64,000 nt of DNA from Phyto melanocephala (Eukaryota > Arthropoda > Insecta > Diptera > Rhinophoridae). Positions 1 through 10,544 of the stretch are shown piece after piece. Each line of letters opens with the position of its first letter. Within the stretch, counting starts at the first letter, position 1. The position numbers and the translations under genes are program-made. The stretch is from positions 39,020,701 through 39,084,700 of the forward strand of contig OW799235.1 of NCBI GenBank assembly GCA_941918925.1. Direction: 5' to 3'. Below the pieces are notes generated by a model, which ran no database searches, was not told where the DNA came from, and saw only the letters and a list, made by a program, of their open reading frames with translations.

Positions 1-2067
1 GTTCAGATGAGTAAATGCAAATTCTTGGCCAAAGAAACACAGTTTCTAGGACATATAGTCACTCAAAATGGCCTTAAGCCAAACAGTTCTAAAATTGAAG
101 CTATTATTAACGTCCCTATCCCACGTACTGTAAAACAAATAAAATCATTCCTCGGATTAACCGGGTATTATAGGAAATTCATAAAAAACTATTCCTTTGT
201 TGCTGGGCCAATGATAAAATACTTAAAGAAAGGAGCCAGAATTAACGTTAATGACCAATTGTACATAGAATCCTTTGAGAAGTTGAAAAGAATTATTACT
301 AACCCACCTCTTCTAACATACCCCGATTTCAATAAAAAGTTCGTACTCACCACAGATGCTAGCAATACGGCTTTGGGTGCGGTCCTTAGCCAGGACAACA
401 AACCAATTTGTTATGCTAGCAGAACCTTAAATAACCACGAGAAAAACTATAGTACCATTGAAAGGGAACTTCTCGCTGTGGTGTGGGCAGCGAAATACTT
501 TCGCCCTTACCTATACGGAAAAAAATTTTCGGTCCATACCGACCACCAACCTCTAAAATGGCTGGCCTCTCTAAAAGAGCCAAATTCGAGATTGGGTAGA
601 TGGAAAATTTCACTTAGCGAATACGAATTTGATATTGAGTACATCAAAGGAAAGGAGAACAATGTCGCAGATTTTCTGAGCCGTATAGGGTTAGAAACGA
701 AGGAAAACATCGATATTGATATTAAATCATTATTCGAAGTCTCGGAGGAAATAGAAACCGTTCATAGTCAACAAGAAGACGATGCAACAACTAATTTCCA
801 TATCAGTGACTCTATTGTCAACAAATATAGAACGCAGATTAGGATTCTTAAAAGGAAAACAGTAGAACAGGAAACTCTTTATGGAAAATATAAAATAGTC
901 TACGTTAGCGAGAATGACCTACAAAACGATCATTATTTAAATGATCTGTTTAGGCGAACACTCCGTAGGGGAAAAGTCGGCGTATACTCTGAACTTGCAG
1001 ATAACTTGTATTACGTTGTACAAGAAAAGTTGACATCCTTGTTTGGAAATGAAAGAAAATTGTACTTTACAAAATGCGCAAAATTGGCATTTGATTTACG
1101 AAATGAGGAAGAGATTTATAAGCTTATAGGCCACATTCATTACGCCTCTAACCACAGAGGAATTTTGGAAAATTTCGAGGAGGTCAAAAACTCATATTTT
1201 TATCCAAACCTAATAAAGCATATTAACAGATTCATTAACTCGTGTCAGATTTGTAATGAAAATAAATACGATCGTCACCCTTACCGTAAATTTTTTAATC
1301 ATACCGTAACCCCCGATAGACCGAACATGATAGTTCATATGGACATATTTCAGATACATAGAACCTGTTTTTTAACTACCATAGACAGATTTACTAAATT
1401 AGGCTCAGTACATAAAATTTCCGATAAGAATTTGTGCACAATTAAAATAAAAATAGAAGAGCGAATTGCATTCCTGGGAAAACCTGAGTTGCTCGTTATG
1501 GACAATGAGTTTAATAACGCATTAATCAAACTATTTTGCGCGGAGAAAAACATCTCAACGCACTTTACAACGCCTTACTCACATACTGGAAATTCTGATA
1601 TCGAGAGGATGCACCTTTCATTATTAGAACACATTCGTATACTTAAAAGAAATAGAGAAAACATGGATACGGAGGAATTGGTAATAAGAGCAATAGGCTC
1701 TTATAATGAAACTATTCACTCCACAACTGGATTAAAACCCATAGAATTCCTAAATCGTTCAGATCTAGATTTTTCTAAAATAGCGCAAAATATGCGAGAG
1801 AAAAAAGAAAAAGCAATTAACAGAATAAATTCAAAAAGAGAGAAAGTACCTCAGTATAGCAATAAAGTTCTTTATGTTAGAAATCCCGGGGCAGCAAGAC
1901 AAAAAACTGCAAAAAGATTCTTGAAATATAACATAAATAATCCAAACAAAATAGATTTGGCGAACATTAAAAGACCTCTTAAAACCCTTTCAGGAAACCA
2001 TGAAATTTGTCATCATATTCCTGGTACTATGCCGAACGTGCTACATACATACAGCAGTAGATATTAG
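1..2067 (+). CDS. pol: errantivirus Pol polyprotein, C-terminal part (RT end, RNase H, integrase)
   Basis: The frame is open from the window edge; the methionine at position 7 is internal, because the preceding codons are in frame and the RT palm/thumb sequence continues from the left. Residue numbers below count from that methionine. RT thumb: CKFLAKETQFLGHIVTQNG. RNase H (about 110-225): TTDASNTALGAVL, Glu in IERELLAVVW, Asp in HTDHQPLKWL. Integrase: an HHCC zinc finger with HIHYASNH and CQIC (about 375-418), then a DDE core with Asp in MIVHMDIF, Asp in LLVMDNEF and Glu in SDIERMHLSL. All catalytic acids are present. The frame ends 68 bp inside env. It makes and integrates the proviral cDNA. 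No interrupting stop is seen. Confidence 0.92.
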   Translation, partial: VQMSKCKFLAKETQFLGHIVTQNGLKPNSSKIEAIINVPIPRTVKQIKSFLGLTGYYRKFIKNYSFVAGPMIKYLKKGARINVNDQLYIESFEKLKRIITNPPLLTYPDFNKKFVLTTDASNTALGAVLSQDNKPICYASRTLNNHEKNYSTIERELLAVVWAAKYFRPYLYGKKFSVHTDHQPLKWLASLKEPNSRLGRWKISLSEYEFDIEYIKGKENNVADFLSRIGLETKENIDIDIKSLFEVSEEIETVHSQQEDDATTNFHISDSIVNKYRTQIRILKRKTVEQETLYGKYKIVYVSENDLQNDHYLNDLFRRTLRRGKVGVYSELADNLYYVVQEKLTSLFGNERKLYFTKCAKLAFDLRNEEEIYKLIGHIHYASNHRGILENFEEVKNSYFYPNLIKHINRFINSCQICNENKYDRHPYRKFFNHTVTPDRPNMIVHMDIFQIHRTCFLTTIDRFTKLGSVHKISDKNLCTIKIKIEERIAFLGKPELLVMDNEFNNALIKLFCAEKNISTHFTTPYSHTGNSDIERMHLSLLEHIRILKRNRENMDTEELVIRAIGSYNETIHSTTGLKPIEFLNRSDLDFSKIAQNMREKKEKAINRINSKREKVPQYSNKVLYVRNPGAARQKTAKRFLKYNINNPNKIDLANIKRPLKTLSGNHEICHHIPGTMPNVLHTYSSRY

Positions 2068-3493
2068 GAAAATCGAAAGCCAAGCCGGATATGTGGTCTT
2101 ACAAGGAGAACCCGTAAATATAATAAAAAATTATTCTGAACTAATACATGTCGTAAATATAAACGATTTTAGATCAACTATAGAAAAACTAAGAGTAGGA
2201 ATTTCAAAGAATTTTGACGTAAATGACGGATGGTTGGTTATAAACCTAGATAGAAAATTAAATGAGCTGGAACACTCATTGAAAACCCTAAGTATTCATA
2301 CTAAAATTAGAAATAAACGGGCTCTTATAAATTTGGGGGGACGAGTGGTAAATTGGCTTTTTGGAAATATGGACGATGAAGATAGGGATAGAATTGAAAG
2401 ACACTTTAAAAACACGGACTTAAATCAAAGAAGTATTATAGATAATATAAACAAACAGGTAAAAATCAATGGCGAAATGCAAAAATACTTAGAGAACATC
2501 AGGCTAGTTGTCGAACAGAATAAGGCTTGGTTTAACAGGACATATTCTGGCCTAGTGAGCGAAAGCTTGAAAGTCACAAAGTATAATAACTTCATTTTGT
2601 TGATAAATGAAGTAGGAAATAAAATTAGTCAAGTCCAAGAAAACATGGCAATGTCTAAATATGGAATAGCCAGTAAGATCTTCTTAACAAATGAGGAAAT
2701 TGATCATTTCGAAATCGACAGCCTTAAATTAAGACACATGAAAAACAGTATGGGATCAGTGAATAATGAGCTTATAATATTCGTTCTCTTAATCCCAAAT
2801 TTTATGGAAAGGGAATATAAATCTGAAATAGTAATTCCAATCCCAAATTCTAATGGTATGGAAATCAAAACGAAAATTACAAAAACAGTCACAATCGAAA
2901 ATAAGACCTATGTCGTAGAAGAGGAAAATATATTGGATAAATTAAAATCCGTAAAACCCTGCATAACGAACATTCTAAATAATAATTATAATTTTTGCCG
3001 AAAAGTAGAGAATAGGAACAGAATCATATTAGAATTCGATATAGGCAACTTGTTGCTAATAAACATAAATAGTACATTGATAGACTCATGTACAAATTAC
3101 TCCCATCCACTCCATGGAAATTATATAATAAAATTTGAAAATTGCGAAATAGCAATCGACGAATTCAGGATTAAAAGATTTGAGAGCCGCTTCAATATAA
3201 TTATCCCAAATATAAATTACTTACCTTTGAATCTCACTAGGTACTTACCAGAATTAAATTTCACTAAATCTGATGAAATTACGGAAATTCAAGAAACCCA
3301 ACAAAACAACATTAACTTTCACACATACTTGTTATATATATTAATTTTTGTATCGATTTTATATTATGTAGTTATTAAGATTAAAAATTGTAATGGCATT
3401 CGAAGGGACTCGAATCTTAACGGGGGAGAAGTTATGTGTGAGACCCACACAACCTCCTCAATCCCCCCTAGCGACCACCCTCTGGCAATTTAA
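2000..3493 (+). CDS. env: errantivirus envelope-like glycoprotein (baculovirus F-type)
   Basis: 497 codons, starting inside the end of pol in another frame. In known errantiviruses env is expressed from a spliced RNA. Visible parts are a hydrophobic signal peptide (residues 1-19), a furin-like RNKR (104-107) followed by a Gly-containing hydrophobic segment resembling a fusion peptide (ALINLGGRVVNWLFG), several N-x-S/T sites in the ectodomain, and a transmembrane helix about 30-50 residues before the end (LLYILIFVSILYYVV) with a short tail. This layout is that of the F-like Env of gypsy-group elements. The last about 20 codons run into the LTR. The frame is intact. Function in cell-to-cell or germline transfer is known only for some relatives and is not shown here. 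Confidence 0.85.
   Translation: MKFVIIFLVLCRTCYIHTAVDIRKIESQAGYVVLQGEPVNIIKNYSELIHVVNINDFRSTIEKLRVGISKNFDVNDGWLVINLDRKLNELEHSLKTLSIHTKIRNKRALINLGGRVVNWLFGNMDDEDRDRIERHFKNTDLNQRSIIDNINKQVKINGEMQKYLENIRLVVEQNKAWFNRTYSGLVSESLKVTKYNNFILLINEVGNKISQVQENMAMSKYGIASKIFLTNEEIDHFEIDSLKLRHMKNSMGSVNNELIIFVLLIPNFMEREYKSEIVIPIPNSNGMEIKTKITKTVTIENKTYVVEEENILDKLKSVKPCITNILNNNYNFCRKVENRNRIILEFDIGNLLLININSTLIDSCTNYSHPLHGNYIIKFENCEIAIDEFRIKRFESRFNIIIPNINYLPLNLTRYLPELNFTKSDEITEIQETQQNNINFHTYLLYILIFVSILYYVVIKIKNCNGIRRDSNLNGGEVMCETHTTSSIPPSDHPLAI
3422..3429 (+). other. polypurine tract of the errantivirus
   Basis: A purine run GGGGGAGA directly precedes AGTTATG. Gypsy-group LTRs commonly begin AGT. It lies within the last codons of env and would prime plus-strand DNA synthesis. 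Confidence 0.6.
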
Positions 3494-4315
3494 ATTATAA
3501 TAAACAATTTGTTGATCTCCTCAAGATTCAATAAATTGTTTATTTCTTAAAAATCAAATATCTTACCCTTTTTGTTTAACTAAGCAATTTCTTGGTCTCT
3601 TCAAGACACAATACAAAAATTCATTCCTAAAGATCAAATATCTTATTTCATTCTGTTTGCCAATAACGTAAACAATAATTGTTTACTTTATTGCCAAACA
3701 TTAACATTCCGTTTCTTCGTTTGCCAACCAAAAAGAGTAAAATGTTTTAGTTTTAAGTTTAGTTTGTAATTTACACAAAAAGAGTCCACATCGCGACTCC
3801 GGAAAATAAAATAAAGTTTTTTAATTATCTTTTTTTTGGAATCTAAAACTTGTAGTTTTATTTGTATTAGTTTATTTCGCTGGTTGTTCGAAAATGTTGT
3901 TTGTTATTATGTGTAGCATACTTTTAGGCACTTCTATTATTCGTGCATATTACTTAACGTCTTAATTTAAATGTAACGGTTTTCGAATGTACTAGAATGT
4001 ACATACGAGAACTTTGTCGAATGTTACCGAACACCACTATGCTACTATAAATAGCCGAACAACACAGCTAACGTGAGGAGTATTACAGTAGAGCTTGTAA
4101 GGTGCGTACCAAAGTGTGCTTGATAATAAAAGTGTATAACCATAAGTGTAATAAGTAAAGTGATGTTAAAGCAATCTTTGAGTGTGTTTAAGTAAATAAA
4201 GTGCTCTTAATTTTATAACGAGTTTCAACTGTTTTTAATTGCAATAAAAGAACTCAAGAAGGTTTATTTAAAGGAAATAATCCAACGTTTATAAAAGGTA
4301 TAAACGTAACAATAT
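3430..4315 (+). repeat. errantivirus 3' LTR
   Basis: Starts AGTTATG after the purine tract. It contains a direct repeat of about 78 bp (3511-3570 and 3589-3650, sharing ATCAAATATCTTA), a palindrome GTAAACAATAATTGTTTAC near 3670, a TATA box at 4046-4053 and several AATAAA signals (about 4125-4200). The end is set by comparison with 46600-46785, which shares GGTATAAAC and AACAATATA with 4297-4315. An alternative end is AATT at 4240. The other LTR is outside the window. Confidence 0.6.
4046..4053 (+). promoter_or_regulatory. LTR TATA box
   Basis: TATAAATA lies in the LTR, about 30 bp before a plausible start region (GAGGAGTATTACAGTAG). This fits the U3/R boundary of a retroviral promoter. Confidence 0.55.
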
Positions 4316-4708
4316 ATAATAAATAAAAAACAAAAAAAATTTTAAAATAAATAATTAAAATATAAATTTTATTAAATAAAAATAAAAATAAATTTTTTGG
4401 GCTCAGCTGGGATTCGATGCCACGTTTTCTCTTACCAGTATACACGTTTGTATGTATGTATGTTGTTGTTGTAATGTTGTTTTTGTGAAAAAAAAATCGA
4501 GGTGGTCGTGGGTTTTTGTTCATATCTCAGTTGTTTATGCACCGATGTTTCTGATTTTCAATACCGATCTACTCCCGAATATTTCTGATGTTTTAATACC
4601 TCACCCGGGTCCAAGCGATGTCGGGGGGCTTTAAAAAGTTGATTTCAACATGCACACGGACAGACAGTTAGACGGACAGACTGACAGAGCTTAATCGACT
4701 CCCCTATT
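4316..4708 (-). mobile_element. family A element fragment (Helentron-associated, inverted)
   Basis: Matches the minus orientation of family A: an AT-rich block, then a GGGATTCGATGCCACGTTT motif, the microsatellite TGTATGTATG, CACCCGGGTCC and CGACAGACAG-like tracts, and CTTAATCGACTCCCCTATTC. It is cut off on the left by the errantivirus and on the right by the next copy. Confidence 0.7.
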
Positions 4709-6124
4709 CTTCACACAGTGAAAAAGGGTATATATAAGTTTGTCATTCGGTGTGAAATTTCTACAATTTTCATTTCCGACCCCATAAAGTATATATTTTC
4801 TGAAAGCTTATGAATAGGGGAGTCGATTATGCTCTGTCAGTCTGTCCGTGTGTATGTTGAAATCAGGTTTTTGAAGCCCCCCGACATTGCTTGGACCCGG
4901 GTGAGGTATTAAAACATCAGAAATATTCGAGAGTAGATCGGTATTGAAAATCAGAAACATCGGTGCATAAACAACTGAGATATGAACAAAACCCCACGAC
5001 CACCTCGATTTTTTTTTCACAAAAACAACATTACAACAACAACATACATACATACATATGTACATACAAACGTGTATACTAGTTAGAGAAAACGTGGCAT
5101 CGAATCCCAGCTGAGCCAAAAAAATTTTTTTTTGTATTTTTTTTTTTATTTTTTATTTAATAAATTATTTATATTTTTATTATTATTTTTTTAAATTTTT
5201 TTTCTAATTTTTTTTTATTTTTTTTTTAATATTTTTTTTTATTTTTTTTTGTTTTATATTTATTATATATATATTAATTACATTTTTTTAAATTTGTTTT
5301 TTACATTGTTTTTTAATTTTTTTTTTAAATTTTGTTTTTGTTCTTTTTTTATTTTTTTTTTTAACATACATACGTAAATTTATAATTTTACAATGGCATG
5401 TTTTTATATATGGGCAATTCCATGTCATCGTACGTGACATTCGTACTCTTATAAAGTGGAATAATTTTTGCAAAAGTAAGAGTAACTGAAAAAAATATTA
5501 GATCTTTATGTTCCATTCAGAGGGCACTTATATTTATTTAAAAAAAAAATAATTATATTCGAATAATTGTTGTCTAAAATATCGAGCAAAATTAGAGTAT
5601 ATCGTACGTGACAGAAAACAGAGGTGATTTTGAGGTATATATGGAAATATGAAAAAATCTGCGAATTCTGCGAATCTGCTAAGTTTTAACTGTCACCTTA
5701 GCCTACTGCAAACTAGTTAAGTTTTAACATTTTCCCTTAATGAATATGCAGTTTGAGAGACATTTATGAAGTGCTTGTCATAATATGAAAACGTACGAAG
5801 TTTTTCATCTTTGAAATGGGCTGGACATTTTACCAAGAGATAATCAGATTAAATTCTTATTATTGCTCTTAAAATAATTTAATAAGCTCTAAATACCTGC
5901 GCATAGTAAAATTTGAGTGTTTTTTATCATTTAACTTTATTGAGAGTTTTTGTTTTTACAGTCGTGGTTGACATTTTCATGGAATTGCCCATATGTATGT
6001 TTTTTATGTGTATGTACGTATTTCATATGGGATGAATGGTGATACAAACTACTATTATTGCATGACTACACGTTGTGAAGGGTATATAAGATTCGGCACG
6101 GCTGAATATAGCGCTCTTACTTGT
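4709..6124 (+). mobile_element. family A element (Helentron-associated), interrupted by a MITE
   Basis: Begins CTTCACACAGTGAAAAAGGG and ends with TTGTGAAGGGTATATAAG, the hairpin ATTCGGCACGGCTGAAT and CTCTTACTTGTT. The subterminal inverted repeats CTTCACA/TGTGAAG and the 3' hairpin are as in Helentron-associated elements. There is no coding capacity. A 579-bp element is nested at 5412-5990. Confidence 0.75.
5412..5990. mobile_element. MITE with 13-bp perfect TIR GGGCAATTCCATG
   Basis: GGGCAATTCCATG at 5412 and its reverse complement ending at 5990 bound a 579-bp insert. Comparison with the empty site at about 24180-24220 (TTTTTATATATGTATG) shows the insert is extra and flanked by ATAT on both sides, giving a probable TA or ATAT duplication. 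The motif TCGTACGTGACA occurs twice inside. There is no open frame. The superfamily is not recognised. Confidence 0.8.
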
Positions 6125-6724
6125 TAATATTTTAATTTTTTTATATACATTTTTAATGAAAACAAAAAAACAGTAAAAAAACTATTAAAGCAAAAAAAAT
6201 TACGTTCTTATCGATTGGTTTTTTAAACAGAAGTAGGAATATTGTGAATAAAATAAGCTATAAATCATAAAAATCGGTTGATAAGTGTTGATTTTATTCA
6301 CGAATTTTTAGATTGGTGAGGTGAAAAAATAGCTACCTAGTTTTAAACTATGCAAACTTTATGTGTTAAATTTACACTCTAGTAGAGTTGGGCAAAAATC
6401 GTTGCTTTAATTAATTTTTGGTAGAGTTGGGTCAATCGGTTCATTTTTGCCCACAACCTTATTCAGTATTTGCACAAACCAATAAATTTTAATAAGTCCT
6501 ACATCATGAAGTTTTTGAGATAAAAAAGTTAAAAACAACATCAAATCCAAGTTATTTAGAGGTGAATAACCCCAAACTTTGAATAAAAATTTACACTAAG
6601 TCCACCGTAAAATTCAAACCGTTATATTGGTGGCAATTTAGTTTTAAAGCCTTCACAGAGAGTGTAAGGGTATGTCTAGAATGGTCATTTCATAAAAGTT
6701 TTCTGCAATATTAATTCTCTTAAA
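6125..6724. other. intergenic, no gene seen
   Basis: AT-rich non-coding DNA. The only structure noticed is a short inverted repeat TGGGCAAAAAT...ATTTTTGCCCA around 6388-6452. Confidence 0.4.
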
Positions 6725-7290
6725 GCTTATAAATACGGTAGTCGATTAAGCATTGTCCGTACGTGTGAAATTTGTTTTTTTAAGCTTTGTAGATATGATA
6801 TGCTTATAGAGATATCAGTGAAAATTCTTAGATTAATCTGTCAGTAATCGGCTAAGTTGTATGCAAAAAATAAAAAAAAACGCATTTTTTAATTAAATCA
6901 AATTTCTCAAGCTCCTATATAATTTTTGAACACGTCAAACACATCAAATAATAACTCGTGGTCTCAGAAAATATTTCTGAGAAAAACAAACAACAAATCG
7001 GTTTGAAACTGAGATATAAATACCAAAAAACAAATGCTTTGGTAGTTTTTCTTAAAATTAACAAATGAAAATCGATTTTTACAGTTTCTATACAACCAAG
7101 AAAGCTAATATGACTATCAAATGAAAGGACTTGACTAGCGCAATATAATACACTATAATAATTAAAATCCAGAATTGCCGCTACTACAAAATGACAGTCA
7201 ATAAATCTGGTATTTCATAGTGTAGCTGCTTGAACACCCCAATATTGGTATCAAACAAAAGGCATTGACCAGTAAAATACAGTTTACTAT
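6725..7290 (+). mobile_element. family D element fragment
   Basis: Contains family D signatures: AAGCTTATAAATACGGTAGTC, TGACTAGCGCAATATAATAC, CTACTACAAAATGACAGTCA and the block AATATTGGTATCAAAC-AAAGGC-TTGACCAGTAAAATACAG. The 5' part is eroded. It abuts family B at 7291. Confidence 0.6.
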
Positions 7291-8940
7291 GAGCAAGTAA
7301 GAGCACTTTATTCGGCTGACCCAACTTTTTGATACCCACCATTAATTTTTTGTACTTTTATAGCACAAAATTTATAATTTTATTATTAAAAGTAATCGTT
7401 ATGGAACAATCTCTTTGTACTAAAATATGTATTACTTACATTCTGTAACTTCGAATTGTTATTAATTTATTTTCTTAAATTTAGTCTTGCAATGAAATCT
7501 TAAGTATTTCTTCATTAAGAGTGATGTAATGTTGTATTTTTAAGGAATCTGAAGCCAAAGGAAGTAAAAAAATAATATTAGCTTCGTGTGGGCATAGCAC
7601 TTCTAACTTTCTTAATAATATAATAAATGTTTGAATTTCACTTTGGAAATCGTGTCTAGATTTCTTTTTATCCAAAATTTTTGTCCATATACAAATAATT
7701 AGAATTTAATATAATAAAAAAATATAATAAAATTTATTAGAAACCTATATATGCATAATTTGATTACCTATAATTCTTTCGATTTTATGATTTTTTAAAT
7801 TGAATTGACAGCAGAATATGTGAGAAGCAGTCATTAAAGTAAGCGTGTCGAAGTAATTTCTAGTAACGAATTTAACCAAAGAATATTTATTTATCAGGTA
7901 GTCTTGTTTCGTCAGCTGATTACTTTTTCTTCACTTATTTTATATTTCAGCTGTCAAATACTATAGTTAAAAAACAGTTTTCTCTTCTCTATCATTTATT
8001 TCAAATGTCAAAATTCATAGATAAAAGAGAATTTTTTCCGAACTGCAATTACCTAATAAATTAATATGCCTTGGAATTCAATTTAGATATGTCGATATAG
8101 ATTTTTTTATTTTTTCCATAAAGAAATAATATAAATTTAATATAAAGTTAATATGAAAGGTGGAAGTTATTATATTGACGGGAAAGGTATATACGCAAAA
8201 TTTCATCTGATTCTGTCGCTTTTATGAGCTTTGAAATTTCATTAATAGTAAAATATGTTAGAAGTGGGCGTTGAAATAGGCGTATCGAAGTTGTTTCTGT
8301 TAATAAATTTATCTTAGATATTTCAATATAGAGTCCTTTGCTCTTCCAAACTCCTTGTCCATAAAGAAATATATAAATTTAAAATAAAATGTTATATGTT
8401 AGGTGGGCGTAAAATTAGGCGTGTCACCTTAATTTCAGAATTGTACAACTAATTTTGTCAGTTTTATTAGGTTTTAAGTTTTAAAAATACGCTGTGCGGT
8501 AAAAATTTTCGCACCTTTTGATCTATAACTTCTTTTGTAATGTATAGATTTAAGCAATTTTAAAAGATATATAATTCTTTTACTCAGCATAAACACCTGG
8601 GAAATTTTGTTATATGTAAGAAGGACATTATTTCTTTACCTACTATTGCATTATGAAATATAACTATCTTCAAAATTAACCAATTTAGCTCATTTTCAAT
8701 ACGAAACATTCCTTTTGTATTAGAAATATTTTGGCAATTTGTAATTTGATTTTTCTGAGTTTATTGGTGCTATGGTTTGACCCTTTTCGTGCTTTTAACA
8801 GACGGACAGATCATTCTAAAATAAGACCTGGACTAGAAAATATATACTTTATGGTGTCTAAAATGGATATTTTGATGTGTTGCAAACGGAATAACAAAAA
8901 AAATATACCCCTACACCATTTTTTTGGGGGTGAGTAGAAA
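7291..8940 (+). mobile_element. family B element, long copy
   Basis: Starts GAGCAAGTAAGAGCACTTTATTCGGC and ends TACCCCTACACCATTTTTTTG. It includes repeated GGCGTGTC-type tracts, a CTTTAATTCC-poor AT core and the closing ACAGACGGACAGATC block. It has no coding capacity and is non-autonomous. It shares its terminus with families A and D. Confidence 0.7.
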
Positions 8941-9330
8941 AAGAAAAAATCCAAGATGGCGTCCAAGTTTAAATATAATAGTGGTAAATGTAGTGGATTA
9001 TATGGCAAATATAGTAGTTATGGCTTTGTCCCCTTTATCCCCACAATACTGATTTAAGTAGGCTTGACCAGTAAAATACAGTAAGTTATTAAAAATATAG
9101 AATCTAAGATGGTGTCTAAAAAAATTAAGGAAGATTTTTTTAGCCCCATTAATAAAATAAATAAAAAAATTAATTCAAAATCCATGATGTCGCGACATGT
9201 CGTCCAAAACAAAACGACGTATAAAATTAATTCTGAAATCAAGATTTTTGTGCTATTAGGTCTTATTGGATTGCATATACATATATGATGGTGGATATTT
9301 ACATATATGGATGGTAGATAGGAAACTCTT
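8941..9330 (+). repeat. family D debris
   Basis: Short family D blocks remain (GGCTTGACCAGTAAAATACAG near 9061, AAGATGGTGTCTAA near 9106). No gene is seen. Confidence 0.45.
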
Positions 9331-9490
9331 TTAATAAAATAAAACCAGATTTTGTCCTAAAAACTTGCAAATAAATATATATTATTAAAATAATTTTATA
9401 TGAATATTTGCATAATAATATGTTCTCAAATATTCCTAATGAACTTATATTTTATTATTGGACAAAATCTGTTTATTTTTATTTTATTAA
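9331..9490. repeat. short inverted repeat (hairpin)
   Basis: The arm at 9331-9357 (TTAATAAAATAAAACCAGAT then TTTGTCC) is matched by the reverse complement at 9460-9490 with a 4-base insertion. The spacer is about 100 bp. It could be a tiny palindromic MITE. Confidence 0.6.
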
Positions 9491-9516
9491 TTGAGTGAAA
9501 AATTGATTTTAAAATT

Positions 9517-10464
9517 GGAGACCAGAGCGTATTTCTTGTAAATTCAGTTAAGTTTAAACATTTTTATATGAAATATGTTTACATATCTTAAATATTGATG
9601 GCCTATTTAATATTATATTTAAATCTTAATAGTTCAACAGCAGTTCGACACAGTGCACATAGGTCAGGTGAGCTACATTTTTTGGCCAAAACTAAAATAG
9701 TCATTTGTATACACTCGAGTTTTTTTAATAAGATATTTCTTATATTCATAAGAAAGATTTGATTCTCCGATTTTTTCCAATATATAACATAAAACACGTT
9801 CGGATTTTTCTTGTTTTTTATTTCCACTTTTCCAAACTCTGAGTAAATCAAAATTTTTGAAGCAAAAGTTTCCTAAAACAAAAATTTATTTCCTTAAAAT
9901 ATGCAACAACTAGCAGAAAATGATTGATGATTCGTAAGCACCAAATATCACTGTAATTTTGTGTGTTTTTGGTTCGTTGAAATCGCTTGAAATTTGTAAG
10001 TTATATACTATATATTTTTTAATAAAAAGTTAAAATCACTGATTTTGAGGTTATGAAAATTTTTGACGTAATTTCTTATTACCATTATTTTATATTAAAT
10101 ATTGTACTATTATAAATTGAAATACTTGCTATTGTCATTAATATTCACAGCTAATAGATTTAAATAGCTATCTTATTTCCGCGTAACCTGTGACTCAAAT
10201 TAAACAAAAAACTACACCACGTGTTTCAGATAACCACTGCAATTAAAGTATTGAACTTGCTCACTTCATAGAGTAACAGTTAAATCAAATTTTCAAAAAC
10301 AAATTATTTTTTTTGTATATCTAAAGTGTTTGCTATAATACTCCAACAACAAATATAGGAAAAAAAGTTTGAGTTTTGGCCAAAAAATGTGGCTCGCCAA
10401 ACCTATGTGAAGTGCTGCTATATTGACATTTTTCGAGGTATTTAAGGGCGTTTGTTTGGTCTCC
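9517..10464. mobile_element. inverted-repeat element, unclassified
   Basis: GGAGACCA at 9517 is mirrored by TGGTCTCC ending at 10464. A stronger inner inverted block pairs 9638-9693 with 10372-10420, sharing ACATTTTTTGGCCAAAACT and GCACATAGGT-like sequence. There is no clear coding frame and the target duplication was not resolved. Confidence 0.6.
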
Positions 10465-10544
10465 GTATTCTTTTAATTTTTTTTTTTCGAATGTATTGAA
10501 ATATCTCAGTTTTTTTTATTAGCAGAAACTATAATGACACGCCT

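Larger units (their letters stand above)
1..4315 (+). mobile_element. gypsy-type errantivirus (endogenous retrovirus), 3' part
   Basis: Order is the end of reverse transcriptase, RNase H, integrase, env, polypurine tract and 3' LTR, all on the plus strand. gag, protease, most of RT and the 5' LTR would lie left of the window. pol and env are both open without stops, which suggests a young insertion. The overlapping env frame with a signal peptide, furin-like site and membrane anchor places it in the insect errantiviruses (gypsy/17.6 group) rather than plain gypsy/mdg1 elements without env. The right edge is uncertain within about 75 bp (4240-4315). Confidence 0.88.

Noticed and set aside
4254..5119. 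Short frames on both strands in family A copies (also at 18761-18952 and 23625-23831)
   Set aside because: The same short frame recurs only because the repeat is conserved; copies have shifts and no start or domain, so non-coding repeat is the better explanation.
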